A stretch of 64,000 nucleotides of DNA from Stenopsyche tienmushanensis (GCA_008973525.1 WACJ01000514.1:2356001-2420000); one strand, 5' to 3'; shown: positions 21,224 to 35,405, counted from the stretch's first letter. Translations and numbers: made by a program. Notes: generated by a model not told the origin, from the letters alone.

Positions 21224-21328
21224 TTAACACATTTTTGTCGGGGAACTGTGTATGCCATACTAGGCTATATACAACACAAATATACACCTCACAAAAATAT
21301 AGTAACTTTCCCGCCGATAACGTGTTAA
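21224..21328. mobile_element. piggyBac-type miniature element (105 bp)
   Basis: The left end is TTAACACATTTTTGTCGGGG. The right end, reverse-complemented, is TTAACACGTTATCGGCGGGA. TTAA lies at both edges and an imperfect inverted repeat extends ~22 bp. It lies 99 bp to the right of the larger piggyBac-like element and shares its TTAACAC start, so it may have been mobilised by the same transposase. Confidence 0.6.
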
Positions 21329-21730
21329 TCTTTCACAAAATTTTCCAGATCAAGTATTATTTCAAGTTAAAATTTTTAGGCAATGTTTGATATAACCGCG
21401 ATTTTCCTAGACCATGATTTCTGGACGTTGTTCTTGGTGGTGAACGAGTTTCTGGAATTCGCTACTATTCTTGTTGAAAGCTTGTTTTCAAAATTTACAC
21501 ACTACGCTATTTTTAACGAACACATCGGAAATTCAAGTCGATACTATTTTTTCGTCAAAATACAGCTAAAAATGTTATTTATCGAGCGAAGTATTGTTGA
21601 AATGTCCAAAATCTGCGTTCAAATAATTTGCATGCCACAATATGATTGTATTGTTTAACACCCTGTGACGTTATATTACTAGCGGATAGCATATTTCATG
21701 ATCCAAGCAGCTACTTATTTACTTGTATCC

Positions 21731-21830
21731 ACGCGCTGCTCTAAATTCAGCTGCCTCTGAATGAACGTATTGACGAACGCTTTCGCTACCGTCTCGAAAA
21801 GGAGTATGGGAGGTTTGTAAAGACTGAGTA
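21731..21830 (-). pseudogene. Possible non-LTR reverse transcriptase scrap
   Basis: The minus strand reads SLYKPPILLFETVAKAFVNT then FIQRQLN. This resembles the start of the RT domain in LINEs (Y-R-P-I-x-L-L-x-x-x-x-K-x-F-E). It is short and in a GC-richer patch (21.70-21.96 kb). It could be chance. Confidence 0.25.
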
Positions 21831-22129
21831 GTTTTCTTCGGAAGACAGTGAAAAACTAGTCTAGACCTTTTTGATTCTACTGGAAAGGGCTTTCTGGAGT
21901 GTAAAGAGTCCAGTTCTTCCTTTCCTCGCTAGGGCGCAGATTGTATAACCTATATTGTATATGAATTAATCAATGTTAAATTACAATATACATATGTTAT
22001 ATATTGTAACAATTAAAATCTATACTATTTGAAGTAGCTTGGTTTCAATGAAGGAGAAGCAGGCAATCATAAGACCAATATATATTTAATATAAAACTGT
22101 AATCGGCACATAATTCGAAATTCCATAAA

Positions 22130-22300
22130 TCGAAGCAATTTTTTTAAATATCATTTCTCAAGACACAATATTTGTTTATGGACTAGCTTCTACAATGGCT
22201 CTTAATTGTTCTTCATCTAATATGGTTGAGGCTCATTGTCGGGAACCATATGGTTCTCTGACTAGCAGATCTTGTGTTGAATGCCAAGTTGTTATTTCTA
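22130..22300 (-). pseudogene. Mariner N-terminal relic (second helix-turn-helix region)
   Basis: The minus strand reads DLLVREPYGSRQ, a stop, ASTILDEEQLRAIVEASP, a stop, TNIVS. It corresponds to the mariner linker and second DNA-binding helix region, where the family has a GRP box, then (D/E)E-x-L-x-A-L-V-E-x-x-P. It has several stops and nothing recognisable after it. The plus-strand open frame at 22195-22404 is its antisense shadow. Confidence 0.5.
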
Positions 22301-22575
22301 CTTGCCATAACCATGTTGTGTTCCAAATTAAATTGAATTCAAATTATACTTATCGAATACCAAATAACTCAGGAGTGAATACCTCAATAAGCTTTTTGCT
22401 GTAGAGCCATTGATTGGCTTTATTTTTTGTGCAAAAATTACTATTCGATGTTACGTTCAATTCCAAGACCGGCGAACATATCAGCTATTGTATGCCTGAT
22501 TTTTACCATCAAGGCTAGAATGTGAGCAATGCCACTAAATTTGTAGGCTTAATCTGATTTCCTGGGTTTAAAAAA

Positions 22576-22860
22576 ATGCTCGAGATTCATGTGGTAGAAG
22601 TGAAACTTCTTATCTCTCAGGAGAAGTTGATTTTGCGCATTGCTTTTTTTCATATGCTAATGGAAATTGTTATCTACAAATTATGCTATGTTTGTGTAAT
22701 ATTTAATAAAATAGGCAAGCTACTCAGTAGAGTCGGCGTGGCGCATGCTCGTGGCATGTCTATAACGTATGCGACGGAGAGAGTAGAAATCGATTTTCCC
22801 TCTCTTTTCGATCAACCGCTTGTAGAAAATTTGCTATCAAAAATAATGGATTAATTCCCG
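22576..22860 (+). repeat. Dispersed repeat, copy 1 (copy 2 at 39785)
   Basis: Shares with 39785-40035 the blocks GCATTG.TTTTTTTC, GTTTGTGTAATAT, AATAAAATAGGCAAGCTACT and GCGACGGAG, in the same order and strand. The 92-codon open frame inside it ends FPSLFDQPLVENLLSKIMD. Copy 2 does not keep that frame, so I do not treat it as a gene. Confidence 0.65.
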
Positions 22861-25800
22861 GTATCTTTAATGCATGTTACAAAATCATTTTTATAGTATT
22901 CAATCTTTATTTTAATTAATTTCAATAGTATTAATATGGCTTTTTTGTTTCAGATTCAGCTGTATTGAACATCCGACGGTAACGAAATTCCGGAAATAAA
23001 CTCGTAAGTACACCAGATGAAATATTGTATAACGTAAACAAGTGTCGATGTTGCGCAGCCGTAACGTCTGTTAGACTGTGCGAATTTTTCTGCATAAAAT
23101 AAATAGCGCTCAAATTAAGCACTCACTAAACAATGAAATATTCAACGATTACATCGGCAAAAAGTTTGATTGTGCATTTTATTGCACAACACGGTGCACA
23201 ATGCACTCGTCAAATTCCCGCACAATGCGCGCACACGCCAACGGGAGCTTCTATGGCGGATCCCGTTTTGAAACAATCGCCTATCCTGTTTATTTATCGG
23301 CTATCGGATTAAACGAATTTTCAGTCGTTTCGATTTTAATTTCGCAATGTGCGCTATTTGCGAACGACGCCTCTATAAATAATATGTCCGGGTTAATCCT
23401 GTGTTGCGATCAAAGGTTTTCCAATACGTATGCTTAGTGTTTTTAAAAAATATTCCAATACCGGGATCATTATGCTCGTTCGTTTGTATAATTCGAATAT
23501 CCTTCGGCTTAAAGAGCATGTTTCAGCCATGAGCTATATTATTTCTACGATTATTATAAAGCATCGCCTTCATTAAGCTACATGTCACATTTTTATTTAA
23601 GGAGGGAATCCCTTTATACGCCTGAAAATGATTCGTTTTTCATGATTTTTTAAAGGTTATATTCGTAAATATTCGTATATTTTTTATATTTTATCATTAT
23701 TTTACTATAACCGTAAAGTGTTAATATATTTATTAAAAAAAGAAACAAAATGGCGTCGCTATAAGGTATTTTATTAGATGCCTTATCTTGTCTGTAGGTA
23801 GTAAACATATCTATAAAAAAAATAAAAAGTATAAAATTAAAAATTTAGTAGGCTTTTTAGTTAAACTTTCATATATTTGACCATTTTCATGACAATTTTT
23901 ACTCCAAAAAATAATTTATTTACGCGAAAATCTTAAAACTTTAGGTTTGTTAAAAAATAATAATATAGTGAGAAACCTCCCAAAATTTCATTCAATTCGA
24001 TTAACAAATTTTTAAGCTATAACTGGAGAGAATTATATAATTCCAAACGAATTGCATATTATAAAATATTTGCTTTTGACTGTTTTTTTTTTTAAATACA
24101 TATTGGATATTGTAAATATTAATATTTCTGTTTCCATAAACTGTTGGAATGCATCCAATCTTCTTATAATATGAAGACCACGTTCTGAAATTAAATCGAA
24201 GACATTTTGCGCCCTAAATCATAACTTAAATAGGTCCTCCCTTTGCATGACCACTCGCTGCTACAAAACGTGTTTAGTGTTTTCTTCTACTATTTTATTA
24301 TATCTAATTATAAAAACTACAAGCTTAATATAATAAATATTTCATTTTGGTTCAACATCCATAATTATCGTGCTCATTCTTCAGTATTCTACGGATGATC
24401 CTCGATGATTCGGAGACAAGGTATACTATTGTTAATTGAATGCCTGTCTCGAGGGCGTAGCCCTATGTTTCTGACGGGGTGAACACCCCCGTATTTATCC
24501 TCGTCGGAGTCTCGCAAGAATTTAGACGTTCGCAGTAGGCTCATGAGGCAGCTGCGATGAAGAAAGTGGGCGCCATTGCCGCAGAAAGAGGCAGAACACT
24601 TCATTAATAAATACGAACATTCTGTTATGTGAGTGTAAGCAATGTGGTTAGTGACCACATTTTCAAATGTATGAAGGCGAGACACACTATGGATACAAAT
24701 GAATCGTCTATCTATATTGATGTGTCTCTTTTGAATAAAATATATTTGTATACTTATCACGAGCTTTGGAGGATCTTTGTCTTCAATATCAAAGGATTCA
24801 AATTTATTAAAATTATTTTTATTTATGCAAATAAGCAGGATATAATTAGGCGCTAAAAGCGGGTGTCGTGCGCACTGTTCTGATTTAATTAAATTGTATG
24901 TAAAATAAATTAATATGATGTTATTCCGATAGAAAGTCCTATCGATCTTTTATACTTTTGATTTATACGAAATTTATCGGAACAATCGCATGAAACATGT
25001 TGTTCTTCGATAGTGTATAGATGATATAGCTTATTTATTCTTCCCGAATCTGTGACCACGTCTCGATCGTAACAGTAAAGAATCGATCAGTCGGAGGAAT
25101 GACGCTTTCGGGCGATCAAAGCCTGGATGGGCCCTTTGGACGTGAGCTTCAGTTTATCTCGGGAGCTTTTGTGTGTAATGGCCGGGAAAGGGTTAAATTC
25201 AAGAAATTCAAGCAATCGGATGGCACACCTTATATTGCTTATTCAAACGAAGCTTATTAAATTGTTGAAAGGGGTCGATCTGTTTGAAATGTGATAAATC
25301 CTTTCGTTTTAAATTCATACATTTGAATTTTGACACTGAGTTTCATCTGGATTCCGGATGGCATTGGAAGGGTCAGTCTGGGTTTTATGGCGATATCTGT
25401 CACAATGTAAAGTTTTCAACTGAATCTAAAGTACCCTCGTGTGTACCGTTATTTTATACGAGAGAAAGATCCATCGTCTTGTTTGTTAACATTAATCGTG
25501 ACAGAGTTTATAAATGGATACGCACGTGGGGCTCTATTAATTCTCGAGAAGACAATTATAATTCTCGAGAAAAACACGTGAGTGCGCCCATACACTATGA
25601 AAAGAGGAATACGGCTTTGAATATTAATAGGCTTAACGATAATTTATCGCTTTCGTTAAAGCCGAATCGGTGTTAATTATAAGGAGTACTACCGTATGGG
25701 GCTTTGTGATTCGGAAACTCGTGTGAAATATTGCTTAAATTTTTAATTGATCACGTTTTATCTGCTTTCTCGGCTTGTTCGGGTGTTACTCGAAATAAAG

Positions 25801-28800
25801 CCTTTCATCCGCTCTGAGTCGTTTGATGATAAACACGCATCGAGATCTTTTATGTACTTTTCTCGACAGGAAATGGAGCAAGCTTTGTGGTTCTCACCTC
25901 ACAAAATATACGCTTATGTAACGCTATAACTTCCATTTATAAAAAGGTAGAACTACATTTTACATGACCCATATTAGGAGTAGTTCGATTCACGTCTATC
26001 GGGTGTAGTGTAGCTTGGGTGGGTGTAAACATGAGTATTTTTCATCTCTGGTAGAATATCGTCTTACAACTGTTTGCCAATGTTTCACATTGAATGTACG
26101 ATGCGAAAGAGAAAATGATTGCATTTTTGAAAAAACTTACAGGGTTTGTATTAGGAGGAACATTGCTTCATTATTAAAAAAATCCTTATGGAATATTTTA
26201 AAAGTTATTCATAATACTCGAAAGTGCACAATTATTTTGAAATGTTTTGGCGCTAAAATTGTCTATCATTTTAAAGGCTTAGTTTACAAGATAATAACAG
26301 GAACTTATCAGGTTTGCTTAAATAAATTGATACAGCTATTGATATTGATATTGCAAAATATTGATTTAAATCATCAAAAACTTTCTATTTTTTGCCACCG
26401 TTTGTGAAATTTTTAGATCCCAAATTTTTCACTTATCTAGTCACTTAAAAATTACATTTAAAAGAGGAAACCTATAATTTTAATGACGTACATTTCAATG
26501 TCAAATGGATCAATTTATTTAATTTGGTGATTCAGAATTTAAGTAAATAACATGGTAATAGTGAATGACATTGATAATGAAACATTTTTTTTAATTCAAA
26601 ACTGATTTTTTAGGATCAAAAACCCGGTTTTCGAAGTTCATAATTTTCGTCTAAAAACCGGTTTTTGAAAACCGACAAGCCCTTGTTATGCCGTTTTAAT
26701 TTTGATCTGCGAATTCAGAACGTTCATGTGAAACGCCCTAATAAATACGTTATTGATTGTCATTCCAGTGGATGCAATATATGCTATTTGTTTGCATAAT
26801 GCATTTTTCAAAGTTCACATATGTGCTGTTTTATAATCCAACCCATTAAGCAATTAAAATAATAAAGTATGAATCGTTTACTATTGAAAATATCTAAAAT
26901 AATATGTACTTATACTAATATGATGGCTTGCATTAATTTCACGAATGTAATATCTGCAGTACTGGGATAGATTTTTAACTTGTCGATTTGAATGTTTAAA
27001 GAACATAAATTGACCCCGCTGAAGAGCGGCCATTAACTCGGCTCATAGTTTCTATTGTTGGTCCATTGTCCTCCTTACTTCCGCCCAAATTGTTTGCCAT
27101 CAATGCGGCCGTTATCGTCAACTGGCAAACTTTTATTGCGGATATATCGCTCCGAAAAAGTGCAATTCCCCCCAGCACATTCAGGCAATAAAACACTGGC
27201 GGGGCCCTACTCCTCTTTAGGGCCCCTCTGCGCCCCGGTCAAATCTGATCCATTTGACCCGAAAGCATCCTATTCTTTCTGTTTTGCCAACGGAAATCAT
27301 CGCGGACCCGAAAGGTCCTCCCGTATCACTCGTTTGCCGGCGTGGGCCTCAAACTTTCCGGGAAAAACTTCGGACGGATGAAATACAACCTATGAATACT
27401 TATAAGGGAAAGTTCGCATCTGAATTCATGTTTCTGATTATTTTATTTCAGTGCCGCAACATCTGCGAATTAGTACTGAGATCCAATTTTTTTTTTAGAG
27501 GAAAAAGTCGTTTTATATTATATGGAACTTTATCTTTACCAACGGTTCGCATAATTTATGATTTAATAATATTAGGTTATAAGGAAGACTTACAAAGATA
27601 GTACGTGAAGAGCAATCGAAAACCTAAATGAAATTTAATAATTTGGCATTATCCAAGATTTAAATATATTTCTCATTTATTATTATGATAGGAAAGCTTA
27701 AAAAAATAGGCAAATGAGTACTGCATACATTGATACCCCCCCAATATACTCATAATATTATTTATTGACATCAGTTTCGTGTTTTTATGAAATCATTTGC
27801 TTTAACGTGCGATATTTTTGGCGAATATTGAATGTTGAATGCGAGCAGCATTTTGTTATATTATATAGGGCAGGGCTACCACACATGCTCAATACTTAAA
27901 TGCCGATTTGAACCCATCAGTACGATTAGTTAGTTTTTATAAACGAATTGATTCAATTGGGACGTATAATGCTTTTCATGATTAATTAGCTGATATTGAT
28001 TAATGTTTAGGCGTGTATCCATAGACGTATCGCGCATGAAAGGATTAAATATAATAGAAAAACTGCCAATCAGGATATATTATTGAAATAATTTATATAA
28101 TATGAAACATACAATCATTGATGGAGGTTTTGCTTTTTGGTTATAAAATACTATAGGTTGATATATATCAACCGTTTAAAACCCCATCAAATCGTTTTGT
28201 GGCCATTGTCGTTAAGCCAGGTGACATTATATCATTTTAATTGAGCTAAATTGTTCCGAAATACGTCGCGTTCTTCGATTTTTAAATCTATAAATGCGTA
28301 CTCGTAAAATTGTAGGTAATTTGTTTGGAGCTTTGCGGCTTTTATGTTTCTAACAACCGATTTTACGACGCGAATACACGCAATATATTTGCTTCGATAT
28401 GTGGATTTTGCAATATACGTTTTGATTTATATACTCTGTTTGATTCCGAACAATGTGCAATAAAGCATCCTTTATCTATTTCGAATTACGTTTCGGTTTC
28501 GCATGCCGCTGTATCAGTTATGGTTTTTTGCATTCAGATTTGGATTTGGATACGCAAGACGTTGATACAGAAATGATGGTTTCGCTCCGCCGCAGGGAAA
28601 CTAATATAAATATACGCATTCAATATTCTGGAGAGAGAAGAGAATCATCGGATTTAATATTGCCGTATGCAAATAGAATTCAGAAATAAATGTTATATTT
28701 TGGTCCTTTTTTTCTATTTCGTTTCGACTTTATCTTGCGGGCTCCTCCGAATATCGACTTCTGTAGATATCTTCAAAGTTGTACACGTCTTATCTGATGT

Positions 28801-29400
28801 TAGAGTAAGTGGAGTATGGTACTTGTGTAATCCACTGGAAATGTTCGGACATTGGAACTGATCGAAAGCGACGGGGACAAACTGTAGAATTTTTATTTTT
28901 ACCGGAGGATTTTACCCGAAAGCGTTCTATTTAGCGAAATAGAGCTTTTTCTGCATAGCTTCACCGTTCGTTTGTAAATTCTATACGTTGGACGACAAAT
29001 TTTCAAATTGATCGTCCCCCTTGATTTGCACATTATGTTTAATTCGATTGTGTTCAATTAGTATAGTCCCGGACATATCCGGCCTTGTTGGCGATGTATA
29101 TCTACCCGCGAGTGCTTCATTGTACTACAGAAGATTCAAATGTTGAAGTAGTGCAAATTTTTGCCATTTATAAAATGAATTACCACAAGATGTATTGGCT
29201 TTACGTACATAGCTAATTTTGTATATATCAAATAATCGTCATTCAATCAAAAGCTGTTATTGGTTTTATTGGTGAAAAAACCAACAACAGATATCGCGTC
29301 GGAGTGGCATGATAATAATCGTCACAAAAATGAATTAAAATATATGTATATATAAAATACAATTTATTTTCCATGCTATAAGAAAATCACTCATTTTGGG
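22861..29400. other. Gene-empty span with three higher-complexity islands
   Basis: Mostly AT-rich. Less AT-rich, non-repetitive islands lie at 23160-23430, 25080-25700 and 26990-27390. They lack convincing reading frames (several overlapping frames are open at once), which fits non-coding conserved elements better than exons. A splice-like context (TTTTTTGTTTCAG ending 22953, GTAAGT at 23004) brackets 50 nt that is closed in all three frames. I see no transposon proteins here. Confidence 0.45.
26606..26672. repeat. AAAACCGG/CCGGTTTT palindromic cluster
   Basis: AAAAACCCGGTTTTCG, AAAAACCGGTTTTTGAAAAC and related halves lie within 70 bp. Such self-complementary GGTTTT runs occur in the ends of some hAT-type elements, but no partner is present. 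Confidence 0.4.
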
Positions 29401-29407
29401 TAATATA

Positions 29408-29488
29408 ATGTTGTGTTTTGGGCTCGCAATCTTCGTTGCGGCTGCCTTATGCAGCCCATCACAAGGTGCGCCTCTCATCTTCGCCTGA
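29408..29488 (+). CDS. 26-residue open frame resembling a signal peptide
   Basis: The ATG at 29408 opens MLCFGLAIFVAAALCSPSQG followed by APLIFA and TGA. It has a hydrophobic core with a small-residue site (PSQG-A), like an insect secretory signal. Beyond the stop the same frame resumes for two further stretches with TGA breaks. A possible donor (CAAG|GTGCGC) lies after residue ~19. It could be a signal-peptide exon, a broken gene, or chance in a GC-rich island (29.40-29.69 kb). Confidence 0.15.
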   Translation: MLCFGLAIFVAAALCSPSQGAPLIFA

Positions 29489-29689
29489 AAGGCCTCGACG
29501 AGAAGAACAGGGGCATTCGTCCCCTTCAGTACCGATGGGGCTCCGCAGCCTTGACTCGGACTCGCAGCATACGACGGAATCCTTTATTTTACTTCCGTAG
29601 AGAGGGCGATTCTTTATCTCCAACCGCTTATCCGATAACACGAAAAGGAGGAATCACCAAAAGAGAAAGAAACAATTAAACCATGATGA

Positions 29690-32600
29690 ACTTTAATAAT
29701 ACAGTTTATTTACCATTTTATGGGGACGATCACGAAGCTGAGGCTTCCAGATGATGCGAATATAACGTGAAATTAAAACATGGCGGCAAATTAAATTTGC
29801 ATGCCAACAATTGATAAGTGAATATGTAAAATAAAAGCATGCAAAATAAAGCTTAAAAACCGATTGATTGCAGTAAAATTAACTTGTTTGTTGCGTAAAG
29901 ATTTCTACTATTCTTCTTAGAAAGGCATCGCTAAGCCTCGATCAAAACTTTATTCCTGTGGCATACGATAAAGTATGAATGCAGCTTCCAATGCATGTTG
30001 GTATGTTCGGAATCTATTGAAGCTTGTATATGATTTATATTGATATTCAATGTATCTATGGATACGTGCTCTCAATTTTAGTTTTATATTTATTTCATCC
30101 CACCCTCTTATTTGAATAATAAATTTGGGGCATGATATGCATTAATTGATATGCATAATTGACTCGTTTGGTATGTAAATGTCGTCCCTATTTGATTTGC
30201 ATCGATGCGTTCGAAAATCAATTGTCGTGTCGAATTTTTTCGTTCGATATTTTAAATTGTCAGCTCATTTATTCGCCATTGTGTTAAAAAATGTGCTACG
30301 GAAAATATAGGTCCAGTTCGGACGGCACTGCAGCGGATGCTTAATTTCTCTCACAGAAAAAAAGATCACGGACGAAATTCCAGTCGTGGATTCATGTCCT
30401 CTCCCAGGAGACAACTGTCCGGGGTGATATAGAAGGATGGATTTTCGGATGATCGCTCCTGCCCCCATTCCAGATATTTACGAATTCACGATCTGAAGTG
30501 CCCTCGTTATGAACTTTCAATTGAAATCAATTTTTCATGGAAGTTTCCGAATTTACGTTCGAATATCTAATCGGGGGAGCGATAATTTTTTCACGCAGTT
30601 TGTTTTCATCTTCTCCCAAGTCTCCTGAATGTTTTATCTTGTTTCGAAGCATAGTTTCATGCAATCGGACGTATCCTGATATAATTTCGACGGAAAAATC
30701 GGTCTGGATCTGTGTACTTCTAAGTAATGGGACGTACATTGTATCTTGCTCCCCCTACAGCGTCTCAATAAAACTCCGACTCGGCATCAGTTTTGTTTTT
30801 TTCATTTTATTTTTTCCCCGCGCCAATAAAAGGCGGATTTATTGGAAAGGCGAGTAAAAGGTGGATTTATTGAGAAATTTCGTGTTTTATTTGAAAATTT
30901 GCAACTTTGTCTAACGTTATTTACGAGTAGGTTTTTATTGAGCGCGCCGGTCGTGTATCACGTTACAAGGGGCAACTCGGACATGTCGGACTACTGCTTT
31001 TGCTAAAATCGCAGGATCGAAAACGAAGAAAAAAAATTTATGAACTCTTGTGTATATTTACGTCCCGTGATATATATACGCGTTTTATTTGCAAAATAAA
31101 TTCTTTCATGTTTACCACTGTGGAGGAAAACCCCCCTGGGTTCAAGGGAGTGCTGCAGTGATTTTCGAACTCAGTCTCCATTCCGACGAGGATGTATTAG
31201 TGAACGATTTTATGGAGGTACCTTTCTCATTCAGACCCTTTAAAGTTTTTATATTTTATTGAATGGTCCCATTGAAGGTCCCTGTCAAATATACATAAAA
31301 TATGTTTACACAAAGAAGGCTAAACTCTCATAATGCTGTCAAAATTTGACAAAGTGCTCGTCGCACGAATACACAATAGACTTGACCTCAAACTTATAGT
31401 AGATTTGCAGCCTAACACGATCTGTTATTCATTTTAGGTCAATTAAAAGATATTAAAAGAAGCTGCTAATCAATATTTTCTAAATAATTTACATCCAGAG
31501 AGTGAATTTATCATTGATTCTTTTATTTAAATAATCCATCATTGAAAGCACCATTTTACAAACTTGCACACAGATCGGCCAATATTTAGTATGGCATCCA
31601 TTACAATTTCGAATGGATGCCGTCTGCCAAGACGTCGGCAATACTCAAATAAGATTTCGTAAATCGAGTCATCTTTGAATGATGTTTCCGGCTATTGGCA
31701 ATATATAGATGTTTATCCATAACTGCTCTTGAGAAATAATCAAATATTAAAATTGAGACTGTGTTTTCAGGGTAGTCAAAGGCTGATGTTATTTTACAAA
31801 GCTTAGTTACTATCTTAAATCGATTATATAGCACGATATATTGTATACACATCGTGCATGCATGCACGCCCATGTAATTTTTCAATTTCTATTTTATTGT
31901 AGATAAAATATCTATTCAACTTATGACACAGTCGTTGTACACGTTGTAGTCTTCGTTTTGCTCAAATCTTAGAAAATGCAAAATTAGCAACATTTGATGT
32001 CAGTAGATATTATATGTGTTGTAATCGTTTGTCATTTTGCTTTGTTATTAAAAATAATCGATTTATCAGGTCAGTCCAAAACTTCATGCGCATTTTTGTT
32101 TTTTCATATGGTGATTTCTATAAGATATTCGATTTATATAAATAAGAATTTTAGGTAGGAGTGGATCTATAGACCAATGAAGAGAGATTTATATTGTATT
32201 TAAATTATATCTTAATTTCAGTTGATGTCAAATTCAAATACGACTTTATAAATCTGATCAGTATTTGCTTTTTCAGAAGCAGAAAATTCGATCGGATCGA
32301 GACGATCTATTGAGAATATTTTTATTTAGCAATGTTACGTAACCAAAAATAAACGTGAACATTTTATTATATATATTGTTTTAGATATAGTAATTTATCC
32401 ACGGTTATCTTTATATATATATATAGCTTAATCGAGGCTCGAAAGTCTTAAATTCCTTTTACAAACTCTTAATTGCATAGCTAAAATGTTCGCACGTTGG
32501 GAATACAATAGTATTCATGTGGAAATCTAAATAAAGGCAAATCCCTATAACGTTATAGCTTAGATGTTGCGTTCGTAATTCAAACAAAATGTGACAGGAT

Positions 32601-35354
32601 CCATATAGGAATAATTTAAAATGTAAATAGTCAATATTATTTTACAAATGTTTACCCTATTTTATTAGAATTTATACAACAAAGATTTCATTTTGAAATG
32701 TGTAATGTACATAATTCAAAATTTACCTAAATCGTGTCAATATGCAATTCGGCCGCTGTTCAATGCATTCATATTCATTATACATATTGTATACGTTAAA
32801 TTATTTCGTGTACTGTGTATGGATTTTTGTTGAATATACATTAATAAATAGGTTGAAAGTTGTCGTCTCTTCCCTGTAATTTTCATGTAAAGTCGAATGA
32901 GTTAAAAACCACCTACGAGTATATTATTATTGGCTTGCTTAAGTAGTTCTTGAAACGAAGCGCCTTTTGGATGTAATTCAATGTAATTAAAAAAATATGT
33001 CTTGTTTTTAACGTAATTAAGATTGAAGTATTCAAATGCAAGAAGTTTCTTTATTCATTGTAAGTATTCAAGTTTTTGAAGCGAAGGAGAGCTAGCTCCT
33101 TTTTAACATCGCGCTTGAAAAATTGTCCGAAATAAGCTCAGCGGTAATCTCATCTGTCCGATAAAAAAGCACAAGGATGAATTCAGATGGTATCCTTTTA
33201 TAATCCTGTAATTTGTTTTGCTTTAGTTTGGCGAAGTACAAAAATGTCAGTCAGCTGCGTCAAAGGTCCCGTAATTTAATCCCTCGTGCAAGTGATATTG
33301 TGTTATCCGCCCTTTCACCAAGTTTTTCACTGACTTCCCTTAAGGATATCTCGTCAAAGGATTCTTCCCGGCCTTCGGTGAAACTCCTTTACGTAATTAA
33401 CAGTCAAAGGACAAAGAAAAATGTGAACTTGGTTCTACCTCGAATAACTCGAATATATTAAGTCTTTCTCCTAATAAAATAACCCTTACGCAGCAGTTGA
33501 CTTTTGATGGATTTAATTTTATGAATCGTAAACCATGAATTTATTTATTTATATTTTTTTTTGCAATGTTTTTTTTACAGTTTTTGTTTCATTCCTACGT
33601 ATATGTCCAATTTGAAACGTCTGCTGGAAATGTATATTTTTTCTGCGATGAAAAACGTAAAAGCCACGGCTTGCCACGATCAGAAGGGTTAATGAAACGT
33701 CATGATGTCAAAGGCCCTCTTTTCTTTTTCAGCTTTTTTACTCTTCGCTATCTAAGAAGAACTTCTTTTATGTGCGTCCGTCGCAAACTCACGTCTCTGT
33801 AATTTATGCTCATTTTAATGGTACCAAAATTAAGTAACACACGGGGAAGAAATGAAAATGGGAAATGAACCGTGGAAGAAAAAGCATGAAATTTTAAGAG
33901 AAACCTGCATTTTATGGTCCCTCGTCTGCATATTCGTATTAAAACGCCGTTCTCTCTCGAATTTACGGTTCTTTTAAATTGTTGCATTTTACAATGATTC
34001 ATATTCGCGCTTAATGCACATTTGCTTGTTACACTGTCGCTGACATCCCCCATTCGCGTAAAAGTGCAAATTCTTTAAAACATATTAGGGCCAAATTGAA
34101 AATAAGTTGAAATGTTTAAAATTCAATTTCCCCAGCCGGATTAAATATCTTTGGCTGTTATTAGCGGCAATTTGGCCTGTTGCGCTTCAATGTTGACTAT
34201 AAATTACGCCAATCAAAATTAATTAAACCGAAAACTTTTGCCAAAGTTAATTACACTGTATAAATTCGAGCTTTTCCAACATTATGAAATTACACACAGG
34301 TTTATACGTAGATTAAATGAATATAAAACCCCTTGCCGCTTTTCCCTTTTCGCAAAATCAGCTGAAATCGAGCAAGTATAAATCCGTCGAATCGGCATAA
34401 TGCGCAATTTCTTTTCGTAATTTTTAAATGGAATATTTTTAAACGTAGACGTTTTGCCATGGAGCATCTCCCGCCAATTAAACTTCGCTCGGAAAGAAAA
34501 TATTTAATCTTTTCAGCAGTTTCTTGGCGAAAAATACCAATCAGAATATAAATATTTTCGATTGGTAAATATGCACATCTAGACTTCTCGAAAGCTCTTA
34601 ATTTGTACCTTGTATGCAATAATGGATAAAATTTACATAGACATTTAATTTTTTTTTAACATCAATTAATTTGGTATTTTTATTACTACATATAAACTTA
34701 TTATTTGGATCATTATATTGGCCGCAAAAATCTAAATTATAAACCTTTGATAATCGTGTTCAACAATTAAGTTTTGTGCCTTTTCCTTTCTGTGAAAAGG
34801 TTTCAAAATTTTCAGTATAGGATAATTCATGGATGGATTAGTAATTGCCGAGAGCGAGGATCTAAAGCAATATCTGAATCGGTAGAAACAGAAGATTAGT
34901 CTTCTGTAGCCTTCCGTATCGCTTTGAATTCGAGAAATTATAAGGATGACTTTATATTGAACATTTAAAATGTCATATAAAGTCCTACCTCCAATATAAT
35001 CGTCTCGAGTAGTTTTTCATACTTTCCAATTTGGAACCAGAAAAAAGGGGGAGCGCACAGAAATGAAATTCGGATAATGTTTCGTGGATATGATAAGAGT
35101 GTTCTATGAGTATTGAAGGAGATTTAACAATTAACCTACCAAAACGGGTCAAATGACCGATTTGTCAGAATTTTTTGAAAAACAAAACATGATCACATCG
35201 CCATTTGCCTTTACTACTTTTATTAAAAAATACATTGAATATATTTTTCAATATTTACTCCTCTCTTGTTAATTTTTTTACCGAGAAATATATGTAATCT
35301 GCCCTAATTAACGCAACAAGACCCGTGCAAAGATTCATGTGATATCATAAAGAT
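29690..35354. other. Gene-empty span
   Basis: AT-rich, no supported gene. Islands of higher complexity lie at 30290-30860 and 33780-34260. The second contains several TAATTA-type cores (around 34215-34250), the general homeodomain-binding core. Such islands may be regulatory; this is inference only. Confidence 0.45.
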
Positions 35355-35405
35355 TTGTATGTGTGGTTGTGTGTGTGTGTGGTTGTGTGTGTGTGTGTGT
35401 TTGTG
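35355..35405 (+). repeat. (GT)n microsatellite
   Basis: Interrupted GT repeat: TGTGTGGTTGTGTGTGTGTG, then GGTTGTGTGTGTGTGTGTTT. It is about 50 bp in total. Confidence 0.95.

Noticed and set aside
35133..35170. TTAACCTACCAAAACGGGTC motif resembling a piggyBac-type end
   Set aside because: No inverted partner within several kb; short motif only.
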